Shown piece by piece: positions 34,671 to 45,925 of a stretch of DNA of 64,000 bases. Each line of letters begins with the position of its first letter. The stretch's first letter is position 1. The notes below the pieces were generated by a model. It saw only the letters and a program-made list of their open reading frames with translations. It was not told the DNA's origin and searched no databases. Position numbers and translations under genes: made by a program. The stretch comes from Dermacentor variabilis. Its lineage: Eukaryota; Arthropoda; Arachnida; Ixodida; Ixodidae. The stretch is from contig NC_134574.1 of the NCBI RefSeq assembly GCF_050947875.1, forward strand, positions 107,652,469 through 107,716,468, in the 5' to 3' direction.

Positions 34671-35126
34671 ATACGTAATCTTATTCACAATAAAAAGCGT
34701 TATCTCACAGGTGCGCTTCCAATTTTCCAGCTGCAGCGGTGCCAGAGAAGACTGCTTGTAATTTGTTCTTAACGAACCCGGGGGCCAGTAATCGTACGAA
34801 ATTGGTAATCGGCTCTATGACCCGCGCAATGAAACCTCGGTTCCAAATTTTATTGCGGACGAGTCAACGGTTTAGCCGGAGGAGGGTTGCATGCCAGCAT
34901 ACGTAATCTTATTCACAATAAAAAGCGTTATCTCACAGGTGCGCTTCCAATTTTCCAGCTGCAGCGGTGCCAGAGAAGACTGCTTGTAATTTGTTCTTAA
35001 CGAACCCGGGGGCCAGTAATCGTACGAAATTGGTAATTGGCTCTATGACCCGCGCAATGAAACCTCGGTTCCAAATTTTATTGCGGACGAGTCAACGGTT
35101 TAGCCGGAGGAGGGTTGCATACCAGG
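34671..35126. repeat. 228-bp tandem duplication (two copies)
   Basis: ATACGTAATCTTATTCACAA starts both copies, at 34671 and 34899. The copies differ at one internal base (GGTAATCGGC versus GGTAATTGGC) and at the very end. It codes for nothing recognisable. The near identity means a recent event, or an assembly duplication. Confidence 0.95.
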
Positions 35127-35465
35127 CCCTCTTATTTACGCATTGACAAGTTGGCTCGAACCGCCATATTGGCACATCGTATGATCGCCACCTTCTCCTC
35201 TTGTATGTGCGCAAAACAGCCGTTGCGAAGAGAACGATGATCGTTTCCTTGAAACCGCTTTCCCGTGATGTGCACTTAATATTTACACAACATTGACTCT
35301 CTTTTTTTTTCTCGGCGCCACAGAAGACATACACGATGACGTACTAACAAACGTAAAGCGACACAGTCACCCTCAGCCATCGCCTTTGGCGGTGGGCTTT
35401 TTACGACGTAGGAATATATAGGATAAGGGCAGCATAACAAATGAAGCGCTTCTTTTTTCCTGCAG
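35127..35465. other. End of intron 2, with strong acceptor
   Basis: No gene. Ends in TTCTTTTTTCCTGCAG, a strong pyrimidine tract and AG at 35464-35465 for the next host exon. Confidence 0.6.
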
Positions 35466-35576
35466 GGTTGCGCGAGTGGCTCAAAGGTACACGTCATGGA
35501 CACCAACATTGCGTACGGCCCGGAAACACAAAAGGTGGTCCTGGTCTTCGACAACGACGTTACTGTGGCGGAAAAG
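35466..35576 (+). CDS. Penultimate exon of the tick secreted GH18-like protein
   Basis: Thirty-seven codons between AG at 35464-35465 and GT at 35577, phase 0 at both ends. Starts GCASGSKVHVMDTNIAYG (one cysteine) and continues QKVVLVFDNDVTVAEK. The VFDND segment is where GH18-like proteins have the conserved strand-helix reading like YDD.ESL..K. The sense strand is GC-rich in third positions, unlike the flanking intron. It lies 21 kb from the previous exon but only 57 nt from the next. Confidence 0.8.
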
Positions 35577-35633
35577 GTCAGTCTCTAATGTCCGCGTGCG
35601 TGCTAGGCGCGTGACGGTGTGCTGGCTGCGCAG
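35577..35633 (+). other. 57-nt intron
   Basis: Starts GTCAGT and ends GCGCAG. Its length is a multiple of three but reading through meets TAA, so it must be removed. It is extremely short next to the 13- and 21-kb introns of the same gene. Confidence 0.75.
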
Positions 35634-35789
35634 ATGAAGTACGTTCTGGAGAAGAAGCCGCGGAAGCGCTTTGCCTGGCTATACTTCAACGTGCACATGG
35701 CCGACACGCTGGGCAGGTGCAAGATGCGCCAACCTTTCGCCCCAATCCATGAGCTGCGCAAGAACTTCAATATCGGCGACAAGCGGTAG
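35634..35789 (+). CDS. Terminal exon of the tick secreted GH18-like protein
   Basis: Fifty-one codons and TAG at 35787-35789. It begins MKYVLEKKPRKRFAWLYFNV and goes on HMADTLGRC, PFAPIHELRKNF. FAWLYFNVHMAD with a following cysteine corresponds to the last barrel strand (VMVWALDMDD..G.C in active chitinases) and its aspartates are only partly kept. AATAAA starts 8 nt after the stop. Each visible exon supplies one cysteine, which suits a secreted, disulfide-bonded protein. The ATG at the exon start is internal, not a start codon. Confidence 0.8.
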   Translation: MKYVLEKKPRKRFAWLYFNVHMADTLGRCKMRQPFAPIHELRKNFNIGDKR

Positions 35790-35796
35790 TACGGCA

Positions 35797-35802
35797 AATA
35801 AA
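35797..35802 (+). terminator. Polyadenylation signal AATAAA of the GH18-like gene
   Basis: Perfect hexamer starting 8 nt after the stop codon, predicting a very short 3' untranslated region. Confidence 0.65.
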
Positions 35803-37338
35803 GTGGCTGCGAGCGCGCTTCGCCGATGCGACTAGCGCACGTGACCGATCTGTATCTGAGCGAAGCGAAGTAGTAGGCGCTCCACAAGCTTTCTCGTGTT
35901 TTAGCGTCAGAAGGCAACGGCGCACTGGAGTCTCAGCATAGACTTCTTTTTTTTCATGGGCGCCGCCATATTGCGTAGGCAGTGGCGCCATCTATGGGCA
36001 GTCGGCATGCTGGCTCAGGCAAGCGCTCCGTGTTGTAGGTCACTTATACGATTAGAGGCAGCGTTTGGTGGTTATTTTCCGGCTCGTACCGTCTCTTTAG
36101 TGTGACGTGGCGTCTTCTACGTCGAAAACAGTTCTGTAAAACGTACTGACGCATGTACAGACGTACTGACAGGATTTAAGTCGGCATGACCAAAGTTTCT
36201 GCACCGTTGAGATAGCCGGAGCACCCAGACTGATAGGAACGCGCGTGTTTGATTCTACAATCAGCCTCGTAGATCGATGGTGCATTTTGAATTCTTTTTT
36301 CGTTAATGTGCCCTTGCTTCAGCTTTGTCACTGTAGTTTTAAGCTGTGGTTTGGTATCAAAGAGTAGTTACAAAACATATGACGATCTTAACAGCGTGGG
36401 TACCGTTCTGCTACAAAATAAGCTGCGCTCTTTAATTTCACAACCATTGAAATTTCTATCTGTGACACTTTGCGCAACTACTTGGTTGGTTGGAAGAGGT
36501 TTCCGCCCATGAACAAACTATTTTAGTAAGCTATAACAGCGCACTGTACTGCCTCAATCACACTTGTCGAGTGGTCGAGTGGCTGGCTGCGCATTGAACG
36601 CGCGTTCGAAGCAATGATAGCTGCCTGGCTCTATGGATACGTTCGTTCTACATAGCGCTTAGTCCAAGCATGCGAGAATACCCGATGCAGCCAAAACAGT
36701 TCACAACATACACAAACGATGCACGTCGCATGTTTGCGCAGCCAGAACAAATATCCGCATGCTCTAGTTAGCGCTGCACCGAAAGCCTACAGAGTTGTTG
36801 TTCGCCGACTTTGTATGAACTCACATCCCGTTAATTTCACGGAGAACGAGCAGAAACAATCCCCAAATCGTTTGGCAGCACGCGACGCCAACCCAAGCAA
36901 GCAACGCCGCGCCGGATCGCACAAGCCAGAGATAACGAAAAGCTCTCCGCGCGTCCTTTCCTCCTCGCCCGATATCTATAGTTGTGCTTTTGTCTTTCGT
37001 ATAAACGAGACCTTCTCCTGGGCTTAACGTTATATTAGGTTGTTCTGTGATCGAATAACAAGAGAGATATTGAGATTCTGGCAGATGTTGAAGCTGTCGT
37101 CTTTTGTAGTTGCGAACGATTGAGGCGAATGATTGAGGCTTTATGGTGTTTACTGGTACTACTGACTGACCAGGTCGCTACATTAAAGTGGAAAACACTG
37201 AAAATAGAAGTATACAAACCCGTATGTGGAAAACGCGTGTGTGCGGGGGAGGGGGAGGTGTGAATAGGTTTAACATGTCAATGCACCGGCAATTATATCT
37301 TTAGACAGGGCACCTATCATCAAACACAGTGAAGCATT
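35803..37338. other. Intergenic: nothing recognised
   Basis: No gene, element end or repeat family seen. A weak A-box/B-box-like pair near 36570-36600 was considered and not accepted as a tRNA gene. Confidence 0.45.
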
Positions 37339-37518
37339 ATGAGCGCTACCGCTTGCATCAACAATGAGGTAGTACGCACGGTTAACGGTCTTGTAGACGC
37401 AGACATTTTGTTTAAAGTGGGGAGAAATCGGGACGATGCATTGAAAAAGCTCAAGCGCGACGATGTTTCACTCGAGCACGAGAAACTGAAGCCACCCTTT
37501 ATCACGAACAAAGGTTGA
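37339..37518 (+). CDS. Small unassigned ORF (59 aa)
   Basis: ATG at 37339 and TGA at 37516-37518. The product starts MSATACINNEVVRTVNGLVD and has a charged lysine/aspartate-rich end (DDALKKLKRDDVSLEHEKL). The composition looks more protein-like than random frames nearby, but I recognise no family, and it could be a scrap of a transposon ORF. Confidence 0.2.
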   Translation: MSATACINNEVVRTVNGLVDADILFKVGRNRDDALKKLKRDDVSLEHEKLKPPFITNKG

Positions 37519-37984
37519 AGCAAAGGAAGACGGGTACCGAAAGCTGTCAGGTATAGCTGCAATGGTTCTTCAAGAACACGGTGGTGTGCAAATAAATGCG
37601 GATGTCATAAAAGATAATAGACCTGTGCGCTACATTGAAAACGAAAGCCATACTGAGATAAATTGCTGGAGAAAAGGAATGCAGCTAAATAGTGGCTACT
37701 GCTCTACAGGACTTATAACCAATAGTATATGTTATAACGCGAAGGGAGGCGTTTTGCTTTTTGATGGCCTGAATACTTGATCATTTAACTTTGCAGGAAA
37801 ACTTTCTAAATAATTGCCACCCCGCGTGTGCAAACCTGGAAAGCAGGGAAGTATATGTTTGGGTAACTACCTACGGTTACCGAACGAGACGGCTAATAGA
37901 TAAGCTCAAGAGATAAAAAAGCACTAGAGCTTAGGGCCACAAAGAAATTAATATGCAAGAGGAGAATGTAGGACTCGTGGAATA

Positions 37985-38030
37985 AGGGGAAAAGAAAATT
38001 TGGAGGATGCTTAAGCTTCGCCATTAAGCT
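37985..38030 (+). repeat. Dispersed tick repeat, head fragment
   Basis: AATTTGGAGGATGCTTAAGC followed by TTCGCC, the same start as the copy at 14985. Truncated where LINE sequence begins. Confidence 0.5.
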
Positions 38031-38032
38031 TA

Positions 38033-38800
38033 GGAACTTGCGATTCGCTGATGATATTGCCTTGCTTAGTAATTCTGGGGACGAATTGCACTGCATGCTC
38101 ACTGACCTGGAGAGGCAAACAGAAGGGTGGGTTTAAAAATTAATCTGCAGAAAACTAATGTTTAACAGTTTCGGAAGAGAACTGCAGTTTACGATAGGTA
38201 GCGAGGCACTGGAAGTGTTAAGGGAATACATCTACTTAGGACAGATTGTGGCCGCGGACCCGGATCATGACACTTAAATAATCAGAAGAATAGGAATGGG
38301 CTGGGCTGCGTTTGGCAGGCATTCTCAGATCATCAACAACAGGTTGCCATTATCCCTCAAGAGAAAAGTGTATAACAGCTGTGTCTTACCAGTACTCATC
38401 TACCGGGCAGAAACCTGGAGGCTCATGAAAAGGGTTCTACTTAAATTGAGGACGACGCAACGATCTATGGAACGAGGAATGATAGGTATAACGTTATGGG
38501 ATAAGAGAAGAGCAGACTGGGTGAGGGAACAAACGTGAGTTAATGACATCTTAGTTGAAATAAAAAAAGACATGGGCAGGACATTTAATGAGGAGGGAAG
38601 ATAACCTATGGCCATTAAGGGCTACGGACTGGATTCCAAGGGAAGGGAAGCGTAGCAGGGGGCGGCAGAAAGTTAGGTGGGCGGATGAGATGGAGAAGTT
38701 TGCAGGCATGACATGGCCACAATAAGTACATGACTGGGGTTGTTGGAGAAGTATAGGAGAAGCTGTTGCCCTGCAGTGGGCGTAACTAGGCTGATAGTGA
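38033..38800 (+). pseudogene. LINE reverse transcriptase fragment (RTE-like C-terminal half)
   Basis: Starts within the catalytic box: LRFADDIALLSNSGDEL (FADD intact), then INLQKTN, a YLGQIV-like piece, then INNRLPLSLKRKVYNSCVLP, then LKLRTTQRSMERGMIGI and DKRRADWVREQT, then RRQKVRWADEMEKFAG and a final ALQWA. This series is typical of tick RTE-like or CR1-like elements. Stops at 38276 and later positions break it. 5' truncated; no function. Confidence 0.75.
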
Positions 38801-38827
38801 TGTCTCTATTTTCCCATCCATTTGTGT

Positions 38828-38945
38828 CAATGGGTAGCCCATAGTCTAACGGGGAGATTGGGCTGCTATGTTGAGGGAAGTGAGTTCAAAATCAACTAAC
38901 AGCTTGGGTGACTGGGTAAGCGACCCTGGGCATATGCCACTTTTC
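38828..38945 (+). repeat. tRNA-like SINE head (candidate)
   Basis: GGTAGCCCATAGTCTAACGG resembles an A box, and AGTGAGTTCAAAATC, 40 or so bases later, resembles a B box. The following AGCTTGGGTGACTGGGTAAG looks like a SINE body. It sits directly after the LINE end. Not a functional tRNA. Confidence 0.4.
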
Positions 38946-39505
38946 ATTTAATCTCTTTCACGCTATCTTGGGTAACTGCGGCTGCTTGCGTTGGCATGCA
39001 GCATTAGGGTCTCGAAGGGGAACATGACTTTTCGATCATTACTAATATTACCACTAGCCATCAGGTTCGCTTGCTGTGCTCCAGAAGTAATATGTGAGAT
39101 TCCCCACCGCTGTATGAAATGTACATAAGCCGCAAAGACAGTATGGGCCAAACACCACCGCAATTAAATTAATCGACTCGCAAAGCACAGACTGCACAAG
39201 ATCACGGAGTGAACTCAAAAGTTTTTGGACAGCCAGTGTATGTCCATGTCAGGGACCTCTAGGGAGACTCTGTCATTTGCTCGATGTGCATCAACGTGCC
39301 CTCACACATTGCATTACAATTCTGTGTTTCGTTGTGCCACCGTTCTAATATTCATCACGTATCACGACTAATTAAAATATAAATAGACACTTATCTCTAC
39401 TGTTTATTTAATCTTTATGGAGAATACCTAGGGTATGAGTTTTTTCAGAGATAATGCATGCTACAGCTTAAAGGAGCACCAAAGTAAGATTAAAATATTT
39501 AAATT

Positions 39506-39705
39506 CTGGCATTTTAAGTGCCAAAACGACAATTGGATCTTGAGGCATGCCATAGTGGGGAACTCTGGATTAATTTTTACTAAATCAGGCTGCACGGTAC
39601 ATGGGTAGTTTCGCATTTCACCTCCATCAAAATGCGGTTGTTTGATCCTGTGACCTCGTGCTTAGCGGCGCTGTGAGAACGCCCCAAAGCAACTACGGCA
39701 TCGAA
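39506..39705 (-). repeat. Diverged tRNA-derived SINE
   Basis: Read on the minus strand it follows the SINE at 62500-62732: B-box-like GGTCACAGGATCAAAC, then CATTTTGATGGAGGTGAAAT, then a GCATGCCTCAAGATCC part and the end GGCACTTAAAATGCC. Many substitutions, so an old copy. Confidence 0.65.
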
Positions 39706-40755
39706 GCACTAAAGAGAAAAATTATTTTAGACGTATCTGTAAATGACCTTCCTACAATTGAAGAGATTCACTCGTACCGTGACAAGATGCCGAGTAAACT
39801 GTAAAAGCAGCAAGAGCAAAGATTGGTGGCATTGCTGCCTTGAAATTACCACACCAGCTTGCTGTGACATCATCGATTATGATGATGTATGTTCATGTAT
39901 AGCAATTTTTTTTCAAATGAAAATGTTCTTCATCGTCTTCCAAAATCCCAAAATAAAAAGCGTCAGGAACTTTTACATAACCAATACAGCCGAAGTTTGA
40001 AGATACTTCGAATCCACGATATGACAATAGGTGTCAGCACGAAGTTTTTGGGGCGATACTCAGAAAATTAAACTACGAGCTTTATTTCCTCCATCAATCA
40101 ACCAACTACCAAGAAGTCAACAGAATTAGATATTTAAAGGTTGCTTTCCTAATTTAAATTGATTTAGGGCGTCATTAGTGTCTCCTTAACACAAAACAAG
40201 AAATGCACTTGGCTCTGTCATAGGATAACATTCATCACTAGTTCTGATTAAGGTAGGATTATCAGTGTAGTAAAGGGCATGCACTGGCTGCTCTAGAGGG
40301 GAACCTTGCCACCTCCCTTCAAACTCCCAATTTCCGATTTCTTTATGAGCAGTGCTGCAATTTCTCTATCTTAAGGAGACATAATGCCAAGGAGATTCAT
40401 GCCATGCTGGCAACAGTATGTGGCGACCGGTACTGCACGCAGTCCAGCTCGGCATCAATCTTTTTGGAATTTGGTCCTTTAAATGCAGAAAGCCCCGATC
40501 ACTGCTCGTTCTTCAACCAACTTTCTCAATGGGTGCTGCTGTTCTGGTTTCATACCCGTAGCAGTGCACTGCTGTATGACATAATCATAATAACTTCATT
40601 CTGGTAAAAGTAGAAAGATGTGCACCAATGTAGACCGCTAATGTTGCACTAATGACCACACTAAGTTTCTGAACGCCCGTCTTATATCAGGCATATACAC
40701 TAAAAAGGCCCATTCTGCGTTTACATGTTAACAAGTGACACTGAAATTCACTCAC

Positions 40756-40838
40756 AGTCCCGGTGCAGTTGCAGGTTTCCAGCTGAGTGCTTAAAGGCAC
40801 CATGTCTGCTACTGAAGGCACTCTGCACCAGTTGATCA
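40756..40838 (-). other. Candidate exon, minus strand (83 nt)
   Basis: On the minus strand it is bounded by CATTTCCTCCAG and the donor GTGAGTGAAT. It is free of stops in more than one frame, so coding status is undecided; an ATG within it opens MVPLSTQLETCNCTGT. It is the third of three splice-bounded segments in a row on this strand. Confidence 0.4.
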
Positions 40839-40964
40839 CTGGAGGAAATGCCTTGCAGTTGCATCAGCGATGTTTTTTTTCTGCTTCCTGCAATACATTT
40901 TCACGGCATCACTACATGTATTTGATCATAGTGACGCTACAGGATGGATGTCCAAAGAATTCAC

Positions 40965-41006
40965 CTTTAGCGTTCCAGCTGGGGCGTCTCCCAGCACATT
41001 TCGAAT
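40965..41006 (-). other. Candidate exon, minus strand (42 nt)
   Basis: Bounded by CATCTTTTTTCAG and the donor GTGAATT. Forty-two bases, open in two frames (for example NVLGDAPAGTLK). Very short, but both splice sites are good. Confidence 0.4.
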
Positions 41007-42534
41007 CTGAAAAAAGATGTCAGTATTAAAACGTGAAGCCACGATACAGCAAAAAAGCAACAATCATAAGAGCTACATGGAAGATTAGGCTGACATAAAT
41101 GGACGGATACAAATGACTAGTCATTGAATACACTAAAGTGTCGCTGCTCTTGCCAATGGCGGTGTGAGCTTGTCAAATAATTTATTCCACATTCCTCTAC
41201 TTATTTCCGCTCATCTACTTAACTGTTATGGCCACATATTAAAGGCAGCTCCTTCATATAAAACCACAGTGTTACATGCTTTTACTCCCCGTCTACCTGA
41301 TGTTACTGACGTTTTGCTTACTCTCAAAGAAAGTATTTCACAGAACTGTTTTATCGACAAAGCATTTTTCCAAGCTTTCGGCAAAGCGTCTCCGTTTAGT
41401 TCATAACGATGCGCTCCCCTTTCAATTTGTTCCCTCTATAGTGCTCAGATTCAAAGCAAAAATAGCTTTTCGATATAACTAGCTACTTTTATTGTCACAA
41501 GAAACTTTGCTAATTATTGATGCTTGTGTTGCCGATAACGTATATATGGCGCGTCGACACACAGTGGGACGACAAGGCAGATATGCCAGGCATCTCGTTC
41601 CTTTACTCATTTTAAGAATTTGATAAATCAATCAGTTACAAAAGTGCGAAAGGCTGCAATTTCACGAAATTAGATTAGTTTGAATGTTCTATCCTAGTAA
41701 AGTAGGAACTGGGGTGCCATGATACATGCGTTCCCGTGAATGCAAAGAGCGCCTACGCGAAGCCGTTTGGGCGAAGGACTCGTTGGCGTCGAACGGAGAA
41801 GATTAAACAAGAAAGTTGAATGCGCGCGAACTGGTGGAAAACAAAATACACGCGTTTGGCAAGGCGTAAAACTCGATTTCGCAGCACTCTGTGGCACCAC
41901 CCCTATTTTATCTCACGTATATCGCATAGAATCGCATGCACACCCTTGAAATTCTTCATTATTATTGCGCGATAGCCTCCTCTGTGTTTTCCGATCGCGC
42001 GAACGTCGGCTGCACGGCGTGTCAGCGGCCTTGAAGCAACACGGGGTCACTCGATCCTGAAGGGAACAGCCCAACAGAATACATTTTTGCCGATCCCACC
42101 AAACTTCGTTGCTACAAGCCCGCTCACACGCCCTGTACTAGACCGCGTGGCGCGAACGAATTCTATTCGATTACAGTACAGATCGGATGGTTTCACGTCG
42201 CATTGCTTTGCGCTCATTAATAAGGCGAACTCAATTGATGCTCGAACACCGTATCAGAAATCTTGGCGTACAACATGCCCTGTTTTAGCTGGCGCCACAT
42301 AGCTGCCTTTCGTCACCACAAGCGGGAGAGTAAAGTTAAACCAGGACAAAACTCCATGTTATATGCCACAAATCTAGTGCTGTACAACCAATTCTCGCAA
42401 CGGAAGGATAGTAACAGGAATGAAAACTAGAAAAGAGGCACGCGGAAGGCACATACTGGCACTGAAATCATTTCCGCGCTTCCGTTCACCGCGTCGCAGC
42501 GGATGAACAAGGAGAATTCGAAGCACTCACTCAC
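41007..42534. other. Presumed intron between candidate exons; no gene seen
   Basis: No family recognised in short frames on either strand. Confidence 0.35.
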
Positions 42535-42640
42535 CTTCGATGTCGCTCAGTCGGAGGCGATCATGGCGATCTTAGAGGCAAGAAGCCCATAAAAAGCGAG
42601 CAACACGCAGTAAAATTCCAAAGAAGTCACAGCGAAGCAC
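42535..42640 (-). other. Candidate first exon, minus strand (donor at 42534)
   Basis: CATCGAAG followed by GTGAGTGAGT is a near-perfect splice donor. Two ATGs upstream in the segment open only very short frames, so it would be 5' untranslated. The upper boundary is unknown; CpG-containing sequence above 42650 could hold a promoter. Confidence 0.35.
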
Positions 42641-43394
42641 ACAAAGAACGCAGAAAACGCAGGAAGCTCTTAAGCAAACGGCGTGCGCGCGCTCACGAAT
42701 TCGCCTAGCATCAACATCGCAAACGCGCAATCATACAAGCACACTCATACAAATACACCCTTATATAATCATAAGTTGTGCCATTTGATAACAAATTTTG
42801 TAATATCGTGTTATTGCTGAGCAATAGCTGCAGTTTGTACGTGTATGAAAGTTTGCTGCTTCACTTCTTTGATGAACTACTTTCTTTAGCACAGTAACGC
42901 AGTGCACCGGCCGGCGCTAATGGAGTGCGCGGGAAAAGGCGGCAAATTCAAACGTCGCAAACGGCCCGCCAATGCGTGTGCGCAATTTTCTTGTCGGTTA
43001 GATTTAAAAAAAAGTAATGCGTTCCGTAACTATGCGAACTGAAGTATTGACTAGAAAAGTGCAGAAATGTCCCTGTTTGTGCTTCTTATTTCGACGTCAT
43101 GGCTACCTGCAGACGGTCTGTCTTCACATTCTTTAAGGATTTGTCCGAGTGCTTCTGCGCTGTGTGATTTGTCACCGAGAACGTATAGCAGCCCAGATTG
43201 TGCTTGGTGGCCATGAATTTCCAGCACATTGGCCAGCACCCCGTCTATGTCACAGAAAAGAATTTGACCTCCATGTGAAATATAAGCGCCTTGTCATACA
43301 TATCGGCCAAGCTTTTCGTTTCCTTCTGTTGCGCTCTAACGAGTAATACCTAAGCGAAACGCACTCTGTAAAAACGGTGTTCACTATTTTCTCC
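42641..43394. other. Spacer left of the satellite
   Basis: A 62-codon minus-strand frame at 43051-43239 (MLANVLEIHGHQAQSGLLYV) could not be assigned. Nothing else recognised. Confidence 0.4.
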
Positions 43395-43399
43395 GCCGC

Positions 43400-43470
43400 A
43401 ACCGCCATGGTGGCGTAACGGCTGAGGTGTTGCGCTACCAACCGCGTACTTGGGATCTAATGCCGGCCGC
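43400..43470 (+). repeat. SINE tRNA-like head at the start of the satellite
   Basis: ATGGTGGCGTAACGGCTGAG resembles an A box and GGGATCTAATGCCGG a decayed B box, placed directly before the first GGCTGCATTTCGATGGGGG unit. This is the head of the same SINE type as 62500-62732. Confidence 0.6.
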
Positions 43471-45925
43471 TGTGGCTGCATTTCGATGGGGGTGAAATGC
43501 AAAAACGCCCATGTACTGTGCATTCGGTTCAGGTTAAAGGACACCAGATGGTCAAAATAAATATGGAGTATATATGGAGTCAAATATATAATGCCGGTCG
43601 CGGCGGCTGCATTTCGATGGGGGCGAAATGCAAGAACGCCCGTGTACTGTGCGTTCGGTGCAGTTTAAAAGACACCAGATGGTCAAAATAAATATGGAGT
43701 ATATATGGAGTCAAATATATAATGCCGGTCGCGGCGGCTGCATTTCGATGGGGGCGAAATGCAAGAACGCCCGTGTACTGTGCGTTCGGTGAAGTTTAAA
43801 AGACACCAGATGGTCAAAATAAGTATGGAGTGTATATGGAGTCAAATATATAATGCCGGCCGCGGCGGCTGCATTTCGATGGGGGTGAAATGCAAGAACG
43901 CCCGTGTACTGTGCGTTCGGTGCAGTTTAAAAGACACCAGATGGTCAAAATAAATATGCGGTATATATGGAGTCAAATATATAATGCCGGCCGCGGCGGC
44001 TGCATTTCGATGGGGGTGAAATGCAAGAACGCCCGTGTACTGTGCGTTCGGTGCAGTTTAAAAGACACCAGATGGGTCAAATTATTATGGAGTTTATATG
44101 GAGTGAAATATATAATGCCGACCGCGGCGGCTGCATTTCGATGGGGGTGAAATGCAAAAACGCCCGTGTACTGTGCGTTCAGTACAGTTTAAAAGACACC
44201 AGATGGTCAAAATAAATATGGGGTATATATGGAGTCAAATATATAATGCCGGCCTCGGCGGCTGCATTTCGATGGGGGTGAAATGCAAAAACGCCCGTGT
44301 ACTGTGCGTTCGGTGCAGGTTAAAAGACACCAGATGGTCAAATTAATATGGAGTTTATATGGAGTGAAATATATAATGCCGGCCACGGCGGCTGCATTTC
44401 GAAGGGGGTGAAATGCAAAAACGCCCGTGCACTGTGCGTTCGGTGCAGGTTAAAAGACACCAGATGGTCAAATAAATATGGAGTATATATGGAGTGAAAC
44501 ATATGATGCCGGCCTCGGCGGCTGCATATCAATAGGGGTGGAATGCAAAGAAGCCCGTGTACTGTGCGTTCGGTGCAGTTTAAAAAACACCAGATGGTCA
44601 AAATAAATATCGGGTATATATGGAGTCAAATATATAATGCCGGCCGCGGCGGCTGCATTTCGATGGGGGTGGAATGCATAAACGCCCGTGTATTGTGCGT
44701 TCGGTGCAGTTTAAAAGACACCACATGGTCAAAATAAATCGGGAGTATATATGGAGTCAAATATATAATGCCGGCCGCGGCGGCTGCATTTCGATGGGGG
44801 TGAAATGTAAAAACGCCCGTGTACTGTGCGTTCGGTGCAGGTTAAAAGACACCAGATGGTCAAAATAAATATGGAGTATATATGGAGTCAAATATATAAT
44901 GCCGGCCGCTGCGGCTGCATTTCGATGGGGGTGAAATGGAAAAACGCCCGTGTACTATGCGTTCGGTGCAGGTTAAAAGACACCAGATGGGTCAACTTAT
45001 TATGGAGTTTATATGGAGTGAAATATATAATGCCGGCCACGGCGGCTGCATTTCGATGGGGGTGAAATGCAAAAACGCCCGTGTACTGTGATTTCGGTGT
45101 AGGTTAAAAGACACCAGATGGTCAAAATGAATATGGAGCATATATGGAGTCAAATGTATAATGCCGGCCGCGGCGGCTGCATTTCGATGGGGGTGAAATG
45201 CAAAAACGCCCGTGCACTGTGCGTTCGGTGCAGTTTAAAAGACACCAGATGGTCAAAGTAAATATGGAGTATATATGGAGTCAAATACATAATGCCGGCC
45301 GCAGCGGCTGCATTTCGATGGGGGTGAAATGCTAGAACGCCCATGTACCGTGCGTTCGCTGCAGTTTAAGACACCAGATGGTCAAACTAAGTATGGAGTG
45401 TATATGGAGTCAAATATATAATGCCGGCCGCGGCGGCTGCATTCCGATGGGGGTGAAATGCAAGAACGCCCGTGTACTGTGCGTTCGGTGTAGTTTAAAA
45501 GACACCAGATGGTCAAAATAAATATGGAGTATATATGGAGTCAAATATATAATATCGGCCGCGGCGGCTGCATTTCGATGGGGGTGGAATGCAAAAACGC
45601 CCGTGGACTGTGCGTTCGGTGCAGGTTAAAAGACACCAGATAGTCAAAATAAATATGGAGTATATATGGAGTCAAACATATAATGCCGGCCGCGGCGGCT
45701 GCATTTCGATGGGGGTGAAATGCAAAAACGCCCGTGTACTGTGCGTTAGGTGCAGTTTAAAAGACACCAGATGGTCAAAATATATATGGAGTATATATGA
45801 AGTCAAATATATAATGCCGTCCGCGACGGCTGCATTTCGATGGGGGTGAAATGCAAAATCGCCCGTGTACTGTGCGTTCGGTGTAGGTTAAAAGACACCA
45901 GATGGTCAAAATAAATATGGAGCAT
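43455..45925 (+). repeat. 131-bp satellite array derived from a SINE body (19 copies)
   Basis: The anchor ATGCAAAAACGCCC or a variant recurs at 43497, 43628, 43759, 43890, 44021, 44152, 44283, 44413, 44543, 44674, 44805, 44936, 45067, 45198, 45329, 45458, 45589, 45720 and 45851: 19 units at 129-131 bp. Each has CGGCGGCTGCATTTCGATGG, the GTGTACTGTGCGTTCGGTGC segment, AAAGACACCAGATGGTCAAA, and an AT-rich ATATGGAGT part. The first three match, in order, the body of the SINE at 62500-62732. Open frames of 64 codons in the units are a by-product of the repeat. Confidence 0.97.

Noticed and set aside
36565..36605. Possible tRNA: TGGTCGAGTGGC followed by GCGTTCGAAGC
   Set aside because: A- and B-box-like strings are present, but I could not fold an acceptor stem or find a sensible anticodon arm. 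At best a worn SINE head.
43497..45850. Series of 64-86-codon frames starting with similar residues every 131 bp, like a small gene family
   Set aside because: They are the same segment of a 131-bp satellite unit. The unit length is not a multiple of three, and the sequence matches a SINE body, so these are repeat artefacts.
43460..45925. CRISPR-like array (regular repeats)
   Set aside because: Units are contiguous with no unique spacers, and the genome is animal. It is a tandem satellite.
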